Shown here piece after piece: positions 5,804 through 6,536 of a stretch of DNA of 6,536 nt (position 1 is the stretch's first letter; each line of letters begins with the position of its first letter). Origin of the DNA: Desulfuromonas sp. SDB. GTDB lineage: Bacteria > SDB-A. The translations under genes and the position numbers were made by a program. Location: the NCBI GenBank assembly GCA_001412365.1, contig LKUE01000015.1:1-6536 (forward strand), in the 5' to 3' direction. The notes below the pieces were generated by a model. The model was given only the letters and a program-made list of their open reading frames with translations, was not told the DNA's origin and searched no databases.

Positions 5804-6148
5804 ATGTCTAGTCATGATCAGAAATTAAATATAAAAAAAGATGATCTGGTAAGAGTAATCTCTGGCAATGATAAGGGTAAAGAAGGAAAGATACTAGTGG
5901 TTTTTCCTGAAAAAAATAAAGTAATTATTGAGGGAGTTAATATTATCAAAAAACATACCCGTCCGAGGAGTCAAACCGACCAGGGAGGTATTGTTTCTAA
6001 AGAAGCTCCCATTGACATTTCTAAAATAATGCTGATATGCCCTTCCTGTCATTTGCCTACCCGAATCGGGTTTAAACCAGATCCCAATAATAAGCGCAAT
6101 AAAAAGAGAATTTGCAGGAAATGCGGAGCAGCTATATCTAATCGGTGA
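5804..6148 (+). CDS. rplX: 50S ribosomal protein L24, zinc-ribbon type
   Basis: L24 starts 50S assembly by binding the 5' end of 23S rRNA and sits near the tunnel exit. The product is 114 residues. A KOW domain occupies about residues 12-46 (KDDLVRVISGNDKGKEGKILVVFPEKNKVIIEGVN), followed by KKHTRPRSQTDQGGIVSKEAPIDISKIMLICP, typical of bacterial L24. The C-terminus carries two cysteine pairs, CPSC at 79-82 and CRKC at 104-107, spaced like a zinc ribbon; this Cys4 form is found in many bacterial L24 proteins, whereas others have lost the cysteines. The ATG is only 1 nt after the rplN stop, with GGAGG at 5790-5794 inside rplN. rplE follows after 7 nt. Confidence 0.96.
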   Translation: MSSHDQKLNIKKDDLVRVISGNDKGKEGKILVVFPEKNKVIIEGVNIIKKHTRPRSQTDQGGIVSKEAPIDISKIMLICPSCHLPTRIGFKPDPNNKRNKKRICRKCGAAISNR

Positions 6149-6150
6149 GG
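6145..6150 (+). promoter_or_regulatory. Shine-Dalgarno of rplE (GTGAGG)
   Basis: GTGAGG overlaps the rplX stop and ends 5 nt before ATG 6156. It is 1 nt from an out-of-frame ATG at 6152, which is too close. This makes 6156 the best rplE start and supports the extended N-terminus. Confidence 0.65.
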
Positions 6151-6155
6151 TATGA

Positions 6156-6536
6156 ATGGCAAAGTCAAAGAAGAGTAGTCAAAGTCAAGATAAAAAAGCA
6201 AAAGGTTTTGAAGTATCCGATAAACCCTTGGGGGAAATGAGAGTTCCCCGATTATTGGATTTTTATAGGACAAATGTGATTAAAGCATTAATGAAAGAAT
6301 TTAATTATAAAAATCAAATGGAAGTGCCTAAAATTGAGAAGATAGTGGTAAATATGGGAGTGGGGAAGGCAGTAGCTGAACCAAAACTCATTGAAGCAGC
6401 ATTGAATGACCTGTCTCTTATCACCGGTCAAAAACCTGCTATAAGAAAAGCAAAAAAAGCCATTTCTAATTTCAAACTTAGAGAAGGTATGCCTGTAGGG
6501 ATAAAGGTGACCTTGAGAAAAAATAGAATGTATGAA
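6156..6536 (+). CDS. rplE: 50S ribosomal protein L5, N-terminal part with an extension (3' truncated by window edge)
   Basis: L5 binds 5S rRNA with L18 and forms part of the central protuberance, contacting the P-site tRNA. The open frame runs without a stop to the window edge, giving 127 codons of an expected protein of about 200. Family sequence starts near residue 28: [23 protein letters not shown] (31-53), [17 protein letters not shown] (57-73), [34 protein letters not shown] (88-121). Ahead of it lie 27 extra residues rich in Lys, Ser and Gln (begins [16 protein letters not shown]). ATG 6156 has GTGAGG 5 nt upstream. The alternative ATG at 6237 would give a conventional length, but its only G-rich sequence (GGGGGA) ends 1 nt before it, so the longer form is favoured. 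This track of the gene begins 7 nt after rplX, the standard spc order. Confidence 0.94.
   Translation, partial: MAKSKKSSQSQDKKAKGFEVSDKPLGEMRVPRLLDFYRTNVIKALMKEFNYKNQMEVPKIEKIVVNMGVGKAVAEPKLIEAALNDLSLITGQKPAIRKAKKAISNFKLREGMPVGIKVTLRKNRMYE

Noticed and set aside
6049-6273. Reverse-strand 74-residue frame at the rplX-rplE junction
   Set aside because: Antisense to two real genes and without a recognisable domain.
1-6536. Mobile element, CRISPR array, phage gene or defence system
   Set aside because: Gene order is the standard ribosomal cluster without insertion, and no direct or inverted repeats or foreign genes are visible.

Overview
This window is a stretch of bacterial chromosome inside the conserved str-S10-spc ribosomal protein cluster. 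Every gene is on the + strand, and essentially every base is coding or a short ribosome-binding spacer. The order is tuf (3' end), rpsJ (S10), rplC (L3), rplD (L4), rplW (L23), rplB (L2), rpsS (S19), rplV (L22), rpsC (S3), rplP (L16), rpmC (L29), rpsQ (S17), rplN (L14), rplX (L24), rplE (L5, 5' part). This is the canonical bacterial order with nothing inserted and nothing missing.

The organism is a bacterium: L16, L14, L24 and S17 are bacterial-type, starts are preceded by Shine-Dalgarno sequences, and four genes use GTG or TTG starts. The DNA is moderately AT-rich; hand-counted samples in the ribosomal genes run from about 35 to 47% GC. I cannot place it in a phylum. Several proteins (L3, L5, L14, L22, L2) differ from the textbook Proteobacteria and Firmicutes versions at positions that are usually constant. 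This suggests a less-studied lineage, perhaps uncultured, but that is inference.

Layout: bases 1-253 carry the last 83 codons of EF-Tu. Bases 263-5434 hold the S10 block (S10, L3, L4, L23, L2, S19, L22, S3, L16, L29, S17). Bases 5434-6536 hold the start of the spc block (L14, L24, L5), and L5 runs off the right edge. The largest non-coding gaps are 33 nt (3372-3404, before rplV) and 29 nt (4470-4498, before rplP). Other junctions are gaps of 1 to 12 nt or overlaps of 1 to 4 nt. I see no promoter, terminator, S10 leader hairpin, tRNA, repeat, mobile element or CRISPR. tuf, S10 and spc segments therefore look like one continuous transcription unit whose genes are translationally coupled.

Together the products build the ribosome: L3, L4, L2, L22, L23, L29, L24, L14, L16 and L5 belong to the large subunit (peptidyl-transferase surroundings, exit tunnel and its rim, central protuberance, subunit interface), and S10, S19, S3 and S17 to the small subunit (head, mRNA entry, early body folding). 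EF-Tu delivers aminoacyl-tRNA to it. I found no new biological system here. The points worth a second look are small: a lysine/serine-rich N-terminal extension on L5, substitutions or insertions in L2, L3, L14, L22 and S3, the frequent non-ATG starts, and the higher GC of the tuf end.
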